Assembly (NCBI RefSeq): GCF_052324685.1
Contig: NC_135222.1
Coordinates: 16,884,373 to 16,948,372, forward strand
Length of the DNA: 64,000 bases
Direction: 5' to 3'
Origin: Brachyhypopomus gauderio
Lineage: Eukaryota; Chordata; Actinopteri; Gymnotiformes; Hypopomidae
Shown: piece by piece, positions 25,801 through 36,700 of the stretch
How positions within the stretch are numbered: position 1 is the stretch's first letter
How the letters are laid out: every line of letters starts with the position of its first letter
Translations under genes and position numbers: made by a program
Notes under the pieces: model-generated
Database searches by the model: none
What the model saw: only the letters and a program-made list of their open reading frames with translations
Told to the model about the DNA's origin: nothing

Positions 25801-27409
25801 AACTTTTTGAAATATAAACTGATTCCTTTCTGTAAACACTGTATACACACATTTTGTTTCAGAGATGACAGGACCGATTATGGAGATGACAAGGAGGAAC
25901 CAGGAAACAGATCAACAGCACATTCCTTTCACCACAATCTCACAGCATGAAAAGGTGCTGTGAGATTCCCCCTTTCATCTTTAATAGTCATAAATGCTTT
26001 AACAAACTTGTTTTAGGTTACATGCATACAACTGCTGATTCTGTGCTATGTGCTTATAATTCAGTAAAAATGTGTGTGATTTCTCTTTCGTGTGCGCGTG
26101 TTAGCTTGGTGAGGTCATGTATGAGGAGAGGGTGTACCCACCAGGTAAATGGGCATGTGTCCGCATTGGAGAGGAACTGTATGAGCAGAGCATCTCTATG
26201 GGCTTCATGAAACTCATGCGTTTCATTTGCAAGGAGAACTCAGCTGGTACATTTTTGCATTTTACATTTAACTCAAATTTCATATGTACACTCACATTTT
26301 ATAAAAAATTGCAACAAAAACAATGTCTTATGTATAATGAAAGATGAAGGCTGATGTTGTCGTGCTGGTTCTCTTTGGACACACACAGGATGTTTCCTGG
26401 GAATGACGGTGCCTGTTGTGAATGAGATAGTGATGCGGGAGGATGGCAGTGGCTTTGTTAGAGATGTTGTGACTGCATACTACCTGCCTGCAGGATTCCA
26501 GGCTAACCCACCCCAGCCTGCTGACACCGACATCACCATCATCCACAGAGACACAATGAGAGTCATCAGTCAGTAAGGCACTTTCTCTCCTGGTGAACTT
26601 CACTACCACAGACTCCTCTTCATGATGATCATGTCCACACGGTCATCTCCATATCAGTCGTGCTAATATTCTTTTGATGAGGTTGATGAGGAAGTACTGG
26701 TATGTGCAGTACTGGTATGTGCAGTACTGGTGTATGTAGTACTGGTATGTGCAGTACAGGTGTATGTAGTACTGGTATGTGCAGTACAGGTGTATGTAGT
26801 AATGGTATGTGCAGTACTGGTGTATGTAGTACTGGTATGTGCAGTACTGGTGTATGTAGTACTGGTATGTGCAGTACTGGTGTATGTAGTACTGGTATGT
26901 GCAGTACAGGTGTAGGTAGTACTGGGGTGTGCAGTACTGGTGTATGTAGTACTGGTATGTGCAGTACTGGTGTATGTAGTACTGGTATGTGCAGTACTGG
27001 TGTATGTAGTACTGGGGTGTGCAGTACTGGTGTATGTAGTACTGGTATGTGCAGTACTGGTGTATGTAGTACTGGTATGTGCAGTACTGGTGTATGTAGT
27101 ACTGGGGTGTGCAGTACTGGTGTATGTAGTACTGGGGTGTGCAGTACTGGTGTATGTAGTACTGGGGTGTGCAGTACTGGTGTATGTAGTACTGGGGTGT
27201 GCAGCAGTGTGATGCAGTCTTGCTCCTCCAACAGGGTTTTCTTTGGCACGACCACTGAGGAGAGCATCTCATGGCAGATCAACCTGCTCTGGGAGATACT
27301 GGGCAACTCTGAAGACATCCACCGAGACACCTACATGGTAGCTGTTTACGAGAATCCTGGGGTAGCATCCCGTCGAAATGAGATCTGGTTCATCCGCAGA
27401 AACTCCTAA
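22884..27409 (+). CDS. SOUL/HEBP-family heme-binding protein (5 exons)
   Basis: Predicted 250-residue member of the SOUL heme-binding family (HEBP1/HEBP2 relatives), small cytosolic tetrapyrrole-binding proteins. Exons: 22884-23043, 25863-25954, 26105-26246, 26389-26572, 27235-27409, stop TAA at 27407-27409; phases 1, 0, 1, 2 all agree. Visible family features: EVMYEERVYPPGKWACVR (residues about 85-105), the long helix SISMGFMKLMRFICKEN, MTVPVVNEI, a VTAYYLPAGFQ strand, then EESISWQINLLWEIL, and the terminal VAVYENPG...RNEIWFIRR. Residues 1-53 form an acidic extension (DDLSDDGD, DEEQERLY) absent from mammalian HEBP1/2 and like fish 'soul' paralogues; which one is not resolved. There is no signal peptide or membrane segment. 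Introns 1 and 4 carry transposons and a minisatellite. An ATTAAA at 27591-27596 may be its polyadenylation signal. Confidence 0.85.
23482..23971 (-). mobile_element. Solo-LTR-like element (SOUL intron 1)
   Basis: The 490-bp block is bounded by TG...CA termini (TGTAACGATC at the left, ACGTGACA at the right) and flanked by near-identical 5-bp sequences GCTAC (23477-23481) and GTTAC (23972-23976), as expected for an LTR retrotransposon duplication with one mutation. On the minus strand it begins TGTCACGTAGGG and carries AATAAA near its end, like an LTR polyadenylation signal. No internal coding region is adjacent, so it is probably a solo LTR. The family is not determined. Confidence 0.55.
24119..25470 (-). 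mobile_element. Decayed Tc1/mariner-like DNA transposon
   Basis: The ends carry related inverted sequences: AAAAATTTGAATATCATG at 24124-24141 and, at 25435-25455, the reverse complement of AAAAATTTAGAATATCATG. On the minus strand, 25295-25008 encodes a transposase N-terminus with the helix-turn-helix phrases AGCSQTAVSKHINGK and GRRRCNNKRDDR. The strand ends near 24560 with NPTENLWCILKRKMR, the DDE-domain ending of Tc1-like enzymes. Frameshifts between them make the copy inactive. It lies in SOUL intron 1, antisense to the gene. Confidence 0.85.
25500..25642. repeat. About 30-bp tandem repeat, 5 imperfect copies
   Basis: Copies share GACCTTCATCACGGGTTAAA and AATAGGACA with small length changes. 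The array lies in SOUL intron 1 about 220 nt upstream of exon 2. Confidence 0.85.
26694..27204. repeat. 30-bp minisatellite, about 17 copies (SOUL intron 4)
   Basis: The unit combines TATGTGCAGTACTGG and TGTATGTAGTACTGG, two related 15-bp halves, repeated about 17 times with T/A and TAT/GGG variants. The array fills most of the 662-nt intron and stops 30 nt before the exon 5 acceptor at 27234. Period 30 keeps several frames open on both strands; these are not genes. Confidence 0.97.
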
Positions 27410-27425
27410 GAGGCTCCACTAAACA

Positions 27426-27463
27426 CCACAAAACACACACAAACACACACACACACACACAAC

Positions 27464-27511
<48 letters not shown>
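27426..27511. repeat. (CA)n microsatellite
   Basis: An interrupted CA tract starts 17 nt after the SOUL stop codon, so it is probably in the 3' untranslated region of that transcript. Confidence 0.95.
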
Positions 27512-27515
<4 letters not shown>

Positions 27516-28119
27516 TCATCATCTCCATTGTTACAATCATCATTACATTTGTGGTACCAAACAGAAACATCACATAATTGGCAGGTGGGGATTAAATATA
27601 TATTTTCAGTTTTGATTAAGATTCTAGTGAAGATTCCAGAACAGATTAAGTAAATATGGTTTTTACACAACATAAGATGATGTAGTGCCAGTAATGCATA
27701 AATGGTGGTAAAGTGGTAAAATGGTTTGAAAAAAATCTTGGTGTAAGATTTCAGGATGTTATACGTGTACGTATAACATTACATGTAAATTGTTCAGTTA
27801 GCAGTTAGCATTGCTCAGTGTTATAGCGAGGTCCTTTGATTTTACAGAGTCTTACAGATGTAATTATAATTATTGAAATTTGTGACTAAAGACACTACAC
27901 TTAGTAGTGTTGCTTGTGCATGACAATCACTGGTGGTCCTAATGAAACACTTCTTCTCAGGGTTGGTCCTAATGAAACACTTCTACCCAAGTTGTGCTCT
28001 GATTAATTACAGGATGGTTGCACTTTGTACATCATGAATGCTATGCATAGATGCACGACGAACCTCAGATGTCTATGAAGGCTTACAAATGTAAATCTTG
28101 ATATTTTCTCATATAAGTT

Positions 28120-28281
28120 CAGAGGTGTATAATCCAGGTTCAGAAAGTAAAAGTCCTCACCTCACTTTTTTCTAATTAGTGCAATCCAGATAAGAAATTT
28201 GTGGAATCAACACAATCCAGGAAGCCTGAGCAAAATCCTGGTGAGGACTTTTACTTTCTGAACCTGGATTATACACCGCTG
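28120..28281. mobile_element. hAT-type MITE, 162 bp with 42-bp inverted repeats
   Basis: Terminal inverted repeats 28120-28161 and 28240-28281 are near-identical (core GGTGTATAATCCAGGTTCAG; one mismatch seen near the ends) and finish CAG...CTG. Both sides carry the 8-bp duplication TATAAGTT (28112-28119 and 28282-28289), diagnostic of the hAT superfamily. There is no coding capacity. The intact ends suggest recent insertion. Confidence 0.93.
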
Positions 28282-29089
28282 TATAAGTTACTCTGTATAT
28301 GGAATATTTTAGAAGCATGAAAGAAGACGGCGTGTTTCGCTCTCCGGCCACTAGGGGTCAGTATAATCACTTAACGTTTGGAACGCCATTGTTCCTATGT
28401 TGAGGTTTTGAATTACTGCCTCAGAACAAAACTATAAATCTATTCATATCGAATTGGACAATGTAAATGTTGGCACTGTATGATAATTCAGGCTGCTGTA
28501 TGTCGAAGAATATCTGTTTTTGTAGACTTTAGTGCTAATAAAAAGGGCAATGGGGGGGTGAACTTTTTAATGTTTACAATTACAGGTAAGAAGGATGTGT
28601 ATGTTTTGATCCCACAAATTGTTGTTTTAACCTCATTTGTTGGGAGTTTTATTTCCTCTCCCCAATAATAAGGAAAACCGTGTTTTGTCATTATTATTCT
28701 TGTTGATCTTAAAATCAATTTACAGATTTGTTCAAATGTTCCTCTGCGTGCACTTTCTCCTTTCGCATGTGTGTACTTCTGTCGTATTTACACACTTTCT
28801 AAACTGTTTAGTTGTCTTATTTAACTCCAACACTGCTCGTCTACTGTAAAGCAACACGGTTTGCTAAGAGAGCAGACTGCGTAAAATAAACATTTTAAAG
28901 ATTTATAATGTTTCAATCTTGACACTGGGGATAAATGTAAATTTACCGTATTAGCTACAAACTACAAACTTGACTTTCTCAGGCCTGTTTTACACGTTAT
29001 GTGTCCATTCAGTAATGAATAATGAAGAATGTGTTACTTAAAAACAGCAGGATCATCAGCAAAGATTGGGCCTGAGATTTGAGATATCG

Positions 29090-29720
29090 GGACCGTCTCC
29101 ACCTACTCGTACCAAACGGCGTTATTACGCGGCTACCGGAGCGCGAGCGGGCGGGCCGAACTCTCGCGCAGCTGTGAGCGTGCAGAAACGTGCCGCGAGT
29201 GCACGCGCAGTGGGCTCTTTGTTTTGTTGAGTAAAGTTAGGATAAACTCAGCATGAACAGCGCAGCACGGCCTCCGGGATCCACGGTCACACAGAACCGG
29301 TCCGTTTAGTGTTCGGCTGCAGAACTTCTCCACGTTGCGTTGAACGCTCGTCTGGCGGATTCGTGGGATTATTAATCCGAGACCGACGGCTGCGTGGTCG
29401 CCCGGGCGCGCGTGCCACTGCGGCTGCATTCTTACACCTTCCCGGTTCGTTTACGCCTCGTTCAGTTAAAACATGGTTCTGTCGGACAGAACAACGTGCT
29501 TTCGTGAAAGCGGTGCAAAATCAGCGCGGCTTGGGAAAACTGCTTTCGTCCTCGCCACACTTCTTTGTAAAGGTAAGAAAAACCAGCGCGGTGTTGGTTT
29601 AACTTGTTCATCTGCAGCAGGATGTCGGTGCAGACTTTGGGTTCAGACGTTGGGTTCAGTCTGCGCGCTGCTATCGTGCGCAAACTCGGGATTGTAGGCT
29701 CGTATTTTACACCGAATGAA
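29090..29720 (+). promoter_or_regulatory. ptk7: CpG-island promoter and 5' UTR of ptk7
   Basis: Dense CpG from about 29120 to 29470 surrounds and precedes the ptk7 start codon at 29473, contrasting with AT-rich flanks. This is the usual CpG-island promoter layout of a vertebrate gene. No TATA box in a clear position was seen. Confidence 0.65.
29473..29572 (+). other. ptk7: PTK7 exon 1: signal peptide
   Basis: Exon 1 encodes [20 protein letters not shown] and the hydrophobic core [11 protein letters not shown], ending in phase 1 at GGTAAGAA. Exon 2 supplies the rest (VLCVQSA), with likely cleavage after QSA before [11 protein letters not shown], the conserved start of the first Ig domain. The exon was chosen because it is the only CpG-island ATG with a hydrophobic core and the correct phase. 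The n-region is long (about 23 residues). Confidence 0.75.
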
Positions 29721-30669
29721 TAAATGAGTCGATGAAGTCGATACTAAACTAAAGTTTGCTGGCAGCTGTACGATATGAGGTGAATATGAAGCCGCCGTCT
29801 TTTGACTACATTTATGTGCTGAAAATCCCTGTGTTGGGTAATTAGAGTTTCTCCCAATGTTTCAAACCGGTGGTGAACAATGGGAAGACCAATATTACAG
29901 TTGACGGTGGGAAGGACCGTTACCAGTACACGGTTCGCGGTGGGAAGGACCGTTACCAGTACACGGTTCGCGGTGGGAAGGACCGTTACCAGTACACGGT
30001 TCGCGGTGGGAAGGACCGTTACCAGTACACGGTTCACGGTTGTTGCGGGAGGAATGGCCCAAGGTGTGATTACTTTGAAGTTCAGTCAGTTTCACCGTTT
30101 TTTTGTGTGTGCGTTTGATTAATTTTACACACTCCAGAGCTGAACTAAAACACTTTCCCCCATGTTCATTGATTCACCTTTCTCCTTAGCATTTCTGATT
30201 TCGTTTCTTCATAATTTGTAAACTTCAAATAGTTACCGAAAGCTTTAGAACAAGATAAATAAAGCATATTCGGCACATCTTTGTAAACGCGGACGCTGCT
30301 CCACAGCTGCCCGTGTTCGCTCGTGAATTCAGCGGCTCTTTGGTGTCTTGGATGAGGGGAGGCCAGTTTAGGACCAAATAAAAACTCCAATACACTGCGA
30401 GTTTCTAATGAAACGTGTGTGTTGCTAACGTTGTGCATTGCTGTGTGTTTTATGGGGTATTTGTTATCAGGAATATGTCCAGCTAAGTACTGTATACGGC
30501 GGTTTTCATTGACTACTTCCTGTCTAATGTTTCCCGTGGGGCACAGGTGAGCAGGGAGGCAAAGGCACTAGCGCCCTGTCTACATTAGAGACTAGAGGCC
30601 CAGGTCGAGGTTTTAGTTAATCACTGACTGTGTGCTGTGTTTGGTCTGTGATTGAATGTGAGCGTTATG

Positions 30670-30735
<66 letters not shown>

Positions 30736-33700
30736 CTAGTTCCTCTGGCCCTCTTGAGGAAGTGCAGCATTTATATGGATTCCTGAAAGATGAAAGGCGG
30801 GAGAACAGAGACACTTCACAGGTACTTGAGGGATTTGCTCTTCAGTGACGGTGGCAGCATGTTGTGCCTTTGTCATGCTAATGGACTCAGGTCTGTGAAA
30901 GTAGGATCCACACAGTAAAAGTGCACCTCAACACGCAGTAAAAGTGCACCTCAACACACAGCAAAGGCGCACCTCAACACACAGCAAAGGCGCACCTCAA
31001 CACACAGCAAAGGCGCACCTCAACACGCAGCAAAGGCGCACCTCATCTGGACATGTACACTCTACTTGATTTTCAGCCATTTTCACTCTTCTGTTCATTA
31101 GGTTCCTTATATATCTTGTGTTCAACTGCTGGTCAGATTTGTCAGCATTCATGTGGTTGTTACTGTCATGACAGCTAAATATTCTCCTGTTTGTCCTTTT
31201 TATAGAAGACAAAATACAAGCAGACACAGCTAAGGGGATTCCACTGTAATCTTGTGCATAAAGAAGGCATGGCGAGTAGAATCAGAGCTGCATTTCACCT
31301 GTCTGTTCAATAAAGCATGATGTATAACACACGTGCGTCCCTATCTACTGTAGATGGCTTACGTTTGTTAAATGTTCACTGAAACATTGGCATATCTGCT
31401 GTGATGGTGGTGTGTTCCTTAGCAAAAATGTAATTTTTAGAATTGGCCATCGGTTGAGTAATGGTCATAAGTGTTTTCGCTCATAAACCCAATGTGTAAG
31501 TCTAGTGATATTTTCATTCGCTTCTTCATTGTGATTATCCATTTATTTTAGGTCCAAGTATCTTGTTCTGTCTGTCATACATGCATGGTTTTTATTTATA
31601 GTTTTCTGAAGGGTTCGCATTCCTGAGAGGGGTGACTTGTTCATGCCATCAGTGACCGTGTTGAGGGAGCCGCTGTAGCATTCAACACAACGTTTATTCC
31701 CTGAAACTCTTGGACTAACAGTGATGGTTTTTTTAGGTTTACATATGGTCTCTAATATATAAGATGTTTCCATCATTTTACCTATAAACACTGTTGATTC
31801 CATTGAAAAGCTTGTCTGAGCAGAGGCAAGCTTACTCGGCAGGGGCTGTGTTTGTACAACAGCCTTTGTTTGGTTCCTTACAGTAGATACAAGCAGCTAA
31901 ATCTTGGTACATTTGATCACTGGTTTAGGTCCTGTAAGGACAGGCTTGTAGATACTTTAGAACACATGCTTTATCACCACTCCAGGAAGTGATGAAATGT
32001 AGGAGTGCAGGCTGCACCACTGAGATGTTCAGATGCAGTCTGCACCACTGAGATGTTCAGATGCAGTCTGCACCACTGAGATGTTCAGATGCAGTCTGCA
32101 CCACTGAGGTGGCTCTGTATTGACCTCACTTCCAGAAATGTCCGGAATGAAAGTTTTCCTGAGCAACACTTATGGTTCTTTGAGTGCTGTTAGTATAGCA
32201 TGTTGGTACAAGAGATAGTAATCTGGCTCCAGTTGAAACAGTCTTTGAACCTGTACCGAGACCACAAGTCAATTAGTGGCTGTGTTCACAGTTACAGTGG
32301 AACGGTTAATGATTCTGTTGCTTAGAAAATAAGTGACCTTCATTTAGGTTCTGCCAGTTAACCTTGACGTTTCTCTATGCTTCAGCTGATATTTTATCTT
32401 TTTAATAATGTTTACAGCAGTGATTTTGCAGCATACGCACATCCTTGCTTACATGAATGCAGATTTAGTGCTGCTATATAAAACCTCATTCATTCAGCCA
32501 GTCAGAATTCTCAGTTGCGCTGTATTACAGGGTGACTAAAAATCGTTAGCAGCTGATTCTTCTTATGTTCTTAATAATGACACTGTAGACTCTTCTTTCC
32601 TTATACAACTATAGATCATTTTTTCCATGATTGTTTTAAGAACAATCTTTGTTCCTTTAGGAAGACGGACTAATGGAAGTAGTATTTGTCATCAAACTGT
32701 ACCATGAAGCATCTGAATGGCTGTTAGATGATTGAATACCAAGGCTTTTGTACAGAGATGTTTTTGAACATGTACAATATTGATTTACCCAGTGGTTTTT
32801 ACCTGGTCACCTTTGGCTTGCTCACTTTGGTGCTTGGACATTTGTAAAGCTGCTTTGTGACAACAGCTGTTGTAAAAAGAAAATGTATAAAATTAATTGA
32901 TATTGGCTTTGAAATGTATTTCAGATTATCACCTTGTTATTGGTATCCACTGTTAGCATGGAAGTTGGAAAATTAATTAGTCTTTGACTTTTTATGATCA
33001 TGTTTTCAGGTGAAAGTAGTCAGAAATTTCTAACAGAAATATCTATTTTTGTCTAACATATAACCTTGATGTTAATGTTAACATTTAATCACTGCCTAAT
33101 AATAAGAATATGATCAGATTCAAAACATTCTGAGAACATTTCAATTCTTTTTAGTTTTGAAGTGAGTGTGGTGGATATTGACTCTTATCCAGGATGAGAT
33201 GTGTCCAGGTCTCTGAGAGCAGAAATCTGCTTAGTTCCTGTAAACCTGCAGTGCTGTTGAGATCTGGTTACATGGGAGGCAATGGCTACCATTGTGTTCC
33301 ACTATATTCCTTCATATATCCACTGATCTGTACCAGATACATAGTGTCTGCCCTCATTTACTTTATTTGTACTGTGGTGAATGGATATACTCTGTGTACT
33401 CCAGAGAACTGCAAGAACTATTTGTTTTATTCATGGATAACAAACTTTTATCTTTAAAGTAAATTAGTTTTTGCAATGTGACTCACTGATTTATTTAATT
33501 TCTTTAGCACAAGCTTGTCTGTAATGTTCCATGTCATGTCTGAGGCCAACATGCCTTGTTGTTGGTGCTTTGGGGAAAGACTAACATCTCCCACCAGTGT
33601 TATGAATGGCTGAATGCATCACATTCCAACTTTTACACTGTGTACAGCCAAGGGCAGAGAAGAGGTGCAGACCTGCAGAAAAGGTGGTGTGTGACTCCAC

Positions 33701-36700
33701 CTCACACTGTATCTCCAGAGGCTGCCATTAACCACCAGTGTGGTAGGAGCAATGGCCACTTGCTACAGTATAGATATTGGCTTTTGTTAAGCGATTGAGG
33801 AGAGTAGTTTATTTAGAAATATTTAGTTTATTTTGTCTTCCTCTTGTAATGGAGTTTGTGCAGTTGCCTGAATGGCACAGGAATGTTGTGTGTTCTCATG
33901 GGAGCAGTGGAGAGTGGTGGGGGGCGTGGGGGGGGGGGGTAGATGTGGGGGTTGTTTAAACCCCTGTAGTGCTGAAATCAGTTCCTGAAAGTTGTGAGCA
34001 GCTGTTCCTGTAGCGGGATTATAAACCCACCAATAATGCCCCTCCTCCACCCCCATGGCTTTGCCTCTCTGGGGGATGTGCATTACTGATCTGTCCATCA
34101 GATTCTCAGGCCCTACATCACTGAGGGACCTTAGTTGGAATGAGGCTCAAAAATGATTTTTGAAAAACTGCCGGCAGTGTTGCAAGAATGGAAGAAGTCT
34201 ACGTCTTAATCTTGAGTGCTCACTGCTGCTCTAGGCAACCAGCAAGGGGTTGGAAGGGGGTGGTCTCGCCATGCGGGGCAGGGGGGCGGGTCTCGCCATG
34301 CGGGGCAGGGGGGCGGGTCTCGCCATGCCGTCCTCTTCTACTCACAGTTCTGCCACCCAGCACATGTGCTTTATTCATGTGGACATACAGTGTTGCCTGC
34401 CAGCTGTCCATGTCCCAGGAGGACATGTGTGTTTGTGAGCAGGTCTCCACTGTCTTTTGTGTCTGATGTGCATGTCGACAGCATGTAGTGGGACACCTGT
34501 TTAACCACATCCATGTGAATAAGACTACTGTGATTGTGGGAGCAGCTGGGAAAACAATTCATGTCCTGCCCAAGATGAATCTGGACTTAGCAGGCAGTGT
34601 GGATGGTGTGTCTAGAGGCAGGGCTACAGGGTGGTGGTGTGGAGGGTGTGTCTAGAGGCAGGGCTATAGGGTGGTGGTGTGGATGGTGTGTATTGAGGCA
34701 GGGCTACAGGGTGGTGGTGTGGAGGGTGTGTCTAGAGCAGTGTTGTATAAAGTATTAGAGACCCATACTTGAGTAAAAGTACAAGTACTCTATCAAAAAA
34801 TTGACTTGAGTAGAAGTTGAAGTGTTCTTTAAAAACTTTACTTAAGTAGAAGTACAGAAGTATTCAGCATTTTTTGTACTTAAGTATTGCAAGTAGTTTA
34901 TTCTAATATGTATTACTCAAGTACTGAAAGTAAAAAGTACAAGTATTGTGTTTTGAATTAATTAAAGAATTAAAGAACCCTAACCCTAGTTTTTATATAT
35001 CACTTACAAATCAAAGATGTCAAAGACCATAAATACAAGTGCTCTGTATGTACAAACAAGTAGCAACTTAAAAAACTGGGCTTAACACTTCGTACACAAA
35101 AAACAGATAACCTATGTCCCGCTACGTCGTAGGTTTGACGCAGAAGTACAAGTTCGCCTTAATTTAGCTGAGAAAATGAGGTGTATTTTGGACGTAAAAT
35201 CCATCCATCGCATTCTAAGGGTGAGCCTACTGCCCTGCATTTACCCTCAATAAATGCCCTTACCCTATAAAAACACTATACTATAAAAATGGGCACATGA
35301 TTAGTCAGCCTGAAGAGACACAGCTTACTGTTGCTAAAAACACAACTCAGCGTGTCGTCACCTTTATGATTGCCAGGTAATGTTAAGTGAATACTGCAGC
35401 ACGTCATGAACATAATTAGGTTAGTTAGCCAAGATATCGAACCTAACTAGCGCTTACAGACTGCTAAAGCTGGTGTGTCTTCTGTGCGTTATATTTATAA
35501 ATTACATTGATGTGTTTTTTACAGTTCGAAGGTGAATTTTTGAAGGCCAATATTTCACACTCTTTAGGGAGACAGAGATGGCACTTCATCCTATAGGAAT
35601 TTACTTTCACTCCAGCAAACGCAAACACTGTCTCTAGGTAGGGCCAGGGTGGTCTCCTGCCTCACCCTCACCGCCACGATCACTCGATGTGGAAGGTGCC
35701 AATATATGTACATTAAAACGCCAACAAGCTTATTATGCAGCACTTATGCTGCTCTTCTGCTGTTACCAGTGCATGAATTCCACCTTCTAACTTCGCACAA
35801 AAATCGAGAGGTGCACGACCTCGCGACGCGACCGCGCGCGTGGCCTACGCGCATGGGCAAGCCACCGCGATTGCGTCATTTTTGCCGCACGGACACTTGC
35901 GCAGTCACGACGTGTCAAGTGAACCTAGATTACGAAGCTTAAGTGTTCAGTGAAGGCAGCAACAGAGTAAACGAGACGCGACCGGAGCATGCGCAGTTTT
36001 CTCATAAGACTGATCGCTTGACCCGGTGACAGCGCCAGTTAACATGTTTACAATTGTAACGAGTAACTATACAGCACGTAAAAAATTTATCGAAATAAAA
36101 GTATTAAACTGATGGAAAATATGTAGTGAAGTAGGAGAAAAAAATAATACTCCAGTAAAGTACAGATACAGTATTTTAGTACTTAAGTACAGTAGTGAAG
36201 TAGTTCTACTTCGTTACTATACAACTCTGGTCTAGAGGCAGGGCTACAGGGTGGTGGTGTGGAGGGTGTGTCTAGAGTCAGGGCTACAGGGTGGTGGTGT
36301 GGAGGGTGTGTGTAGAGGCAGGGCTACAGGGTGGTGGTGTGGATGGTGTGTATTGAGGCGGGGCTATAGGGTGGTGGTACTGTAGATGGTGTGTATTGAG
36401 GCGGGGTTATAGGGTGGTGGTACTGTAGATGGTGTGTATTGAGGCGGGGCTACAGGGTGGTGGTACTGTAGATGGTGTGTATTGAGGTGGGGCTATAGGG
36501 TGGTGGTAGTGTGGATGGTGTGTATTGAGGCGGGGTTATAGGGTTGTGGTTGTGTGGATGGTGTGTATTGAGGCAAGGCTACATTGTGGTGGTGGTGGTG
36601 GTGGTGGTGTGGATTGTGTGTCTAGATGGAGGGGTATACGGTGTTGGCCATGTAGTTGGTCCCAGGACCCAAGGTTTCACAGGAAAACTTTGCTCAAAAC

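Larger units (their letters stand above)
27410..29089. other. Intergenic region between the SOUL gene and ptk7
   Basis: It begins with the SOUL 3' untranslated region and a CA microsatellite (27426-27511). A hAT MITE occupies 28120-28281. The rest is AT-rich unique sequence without a recognisable exon or RNA gene. Confidence 0.55.

Noticed and set aside
26629-27409. Long frames with CSTGV- or YIHQYCT-type repeats
   Set aside because: They come from the 30-bp repeat in SOUL intron 4. Only 27235-27409 on the plus strand is a real exon.
28637-28849. 70-codon frame between the SOUL gene and ptk7
   Set aside because: Low-complexity hydrophobic translation of AT-rich DNA with no homology or splice support.
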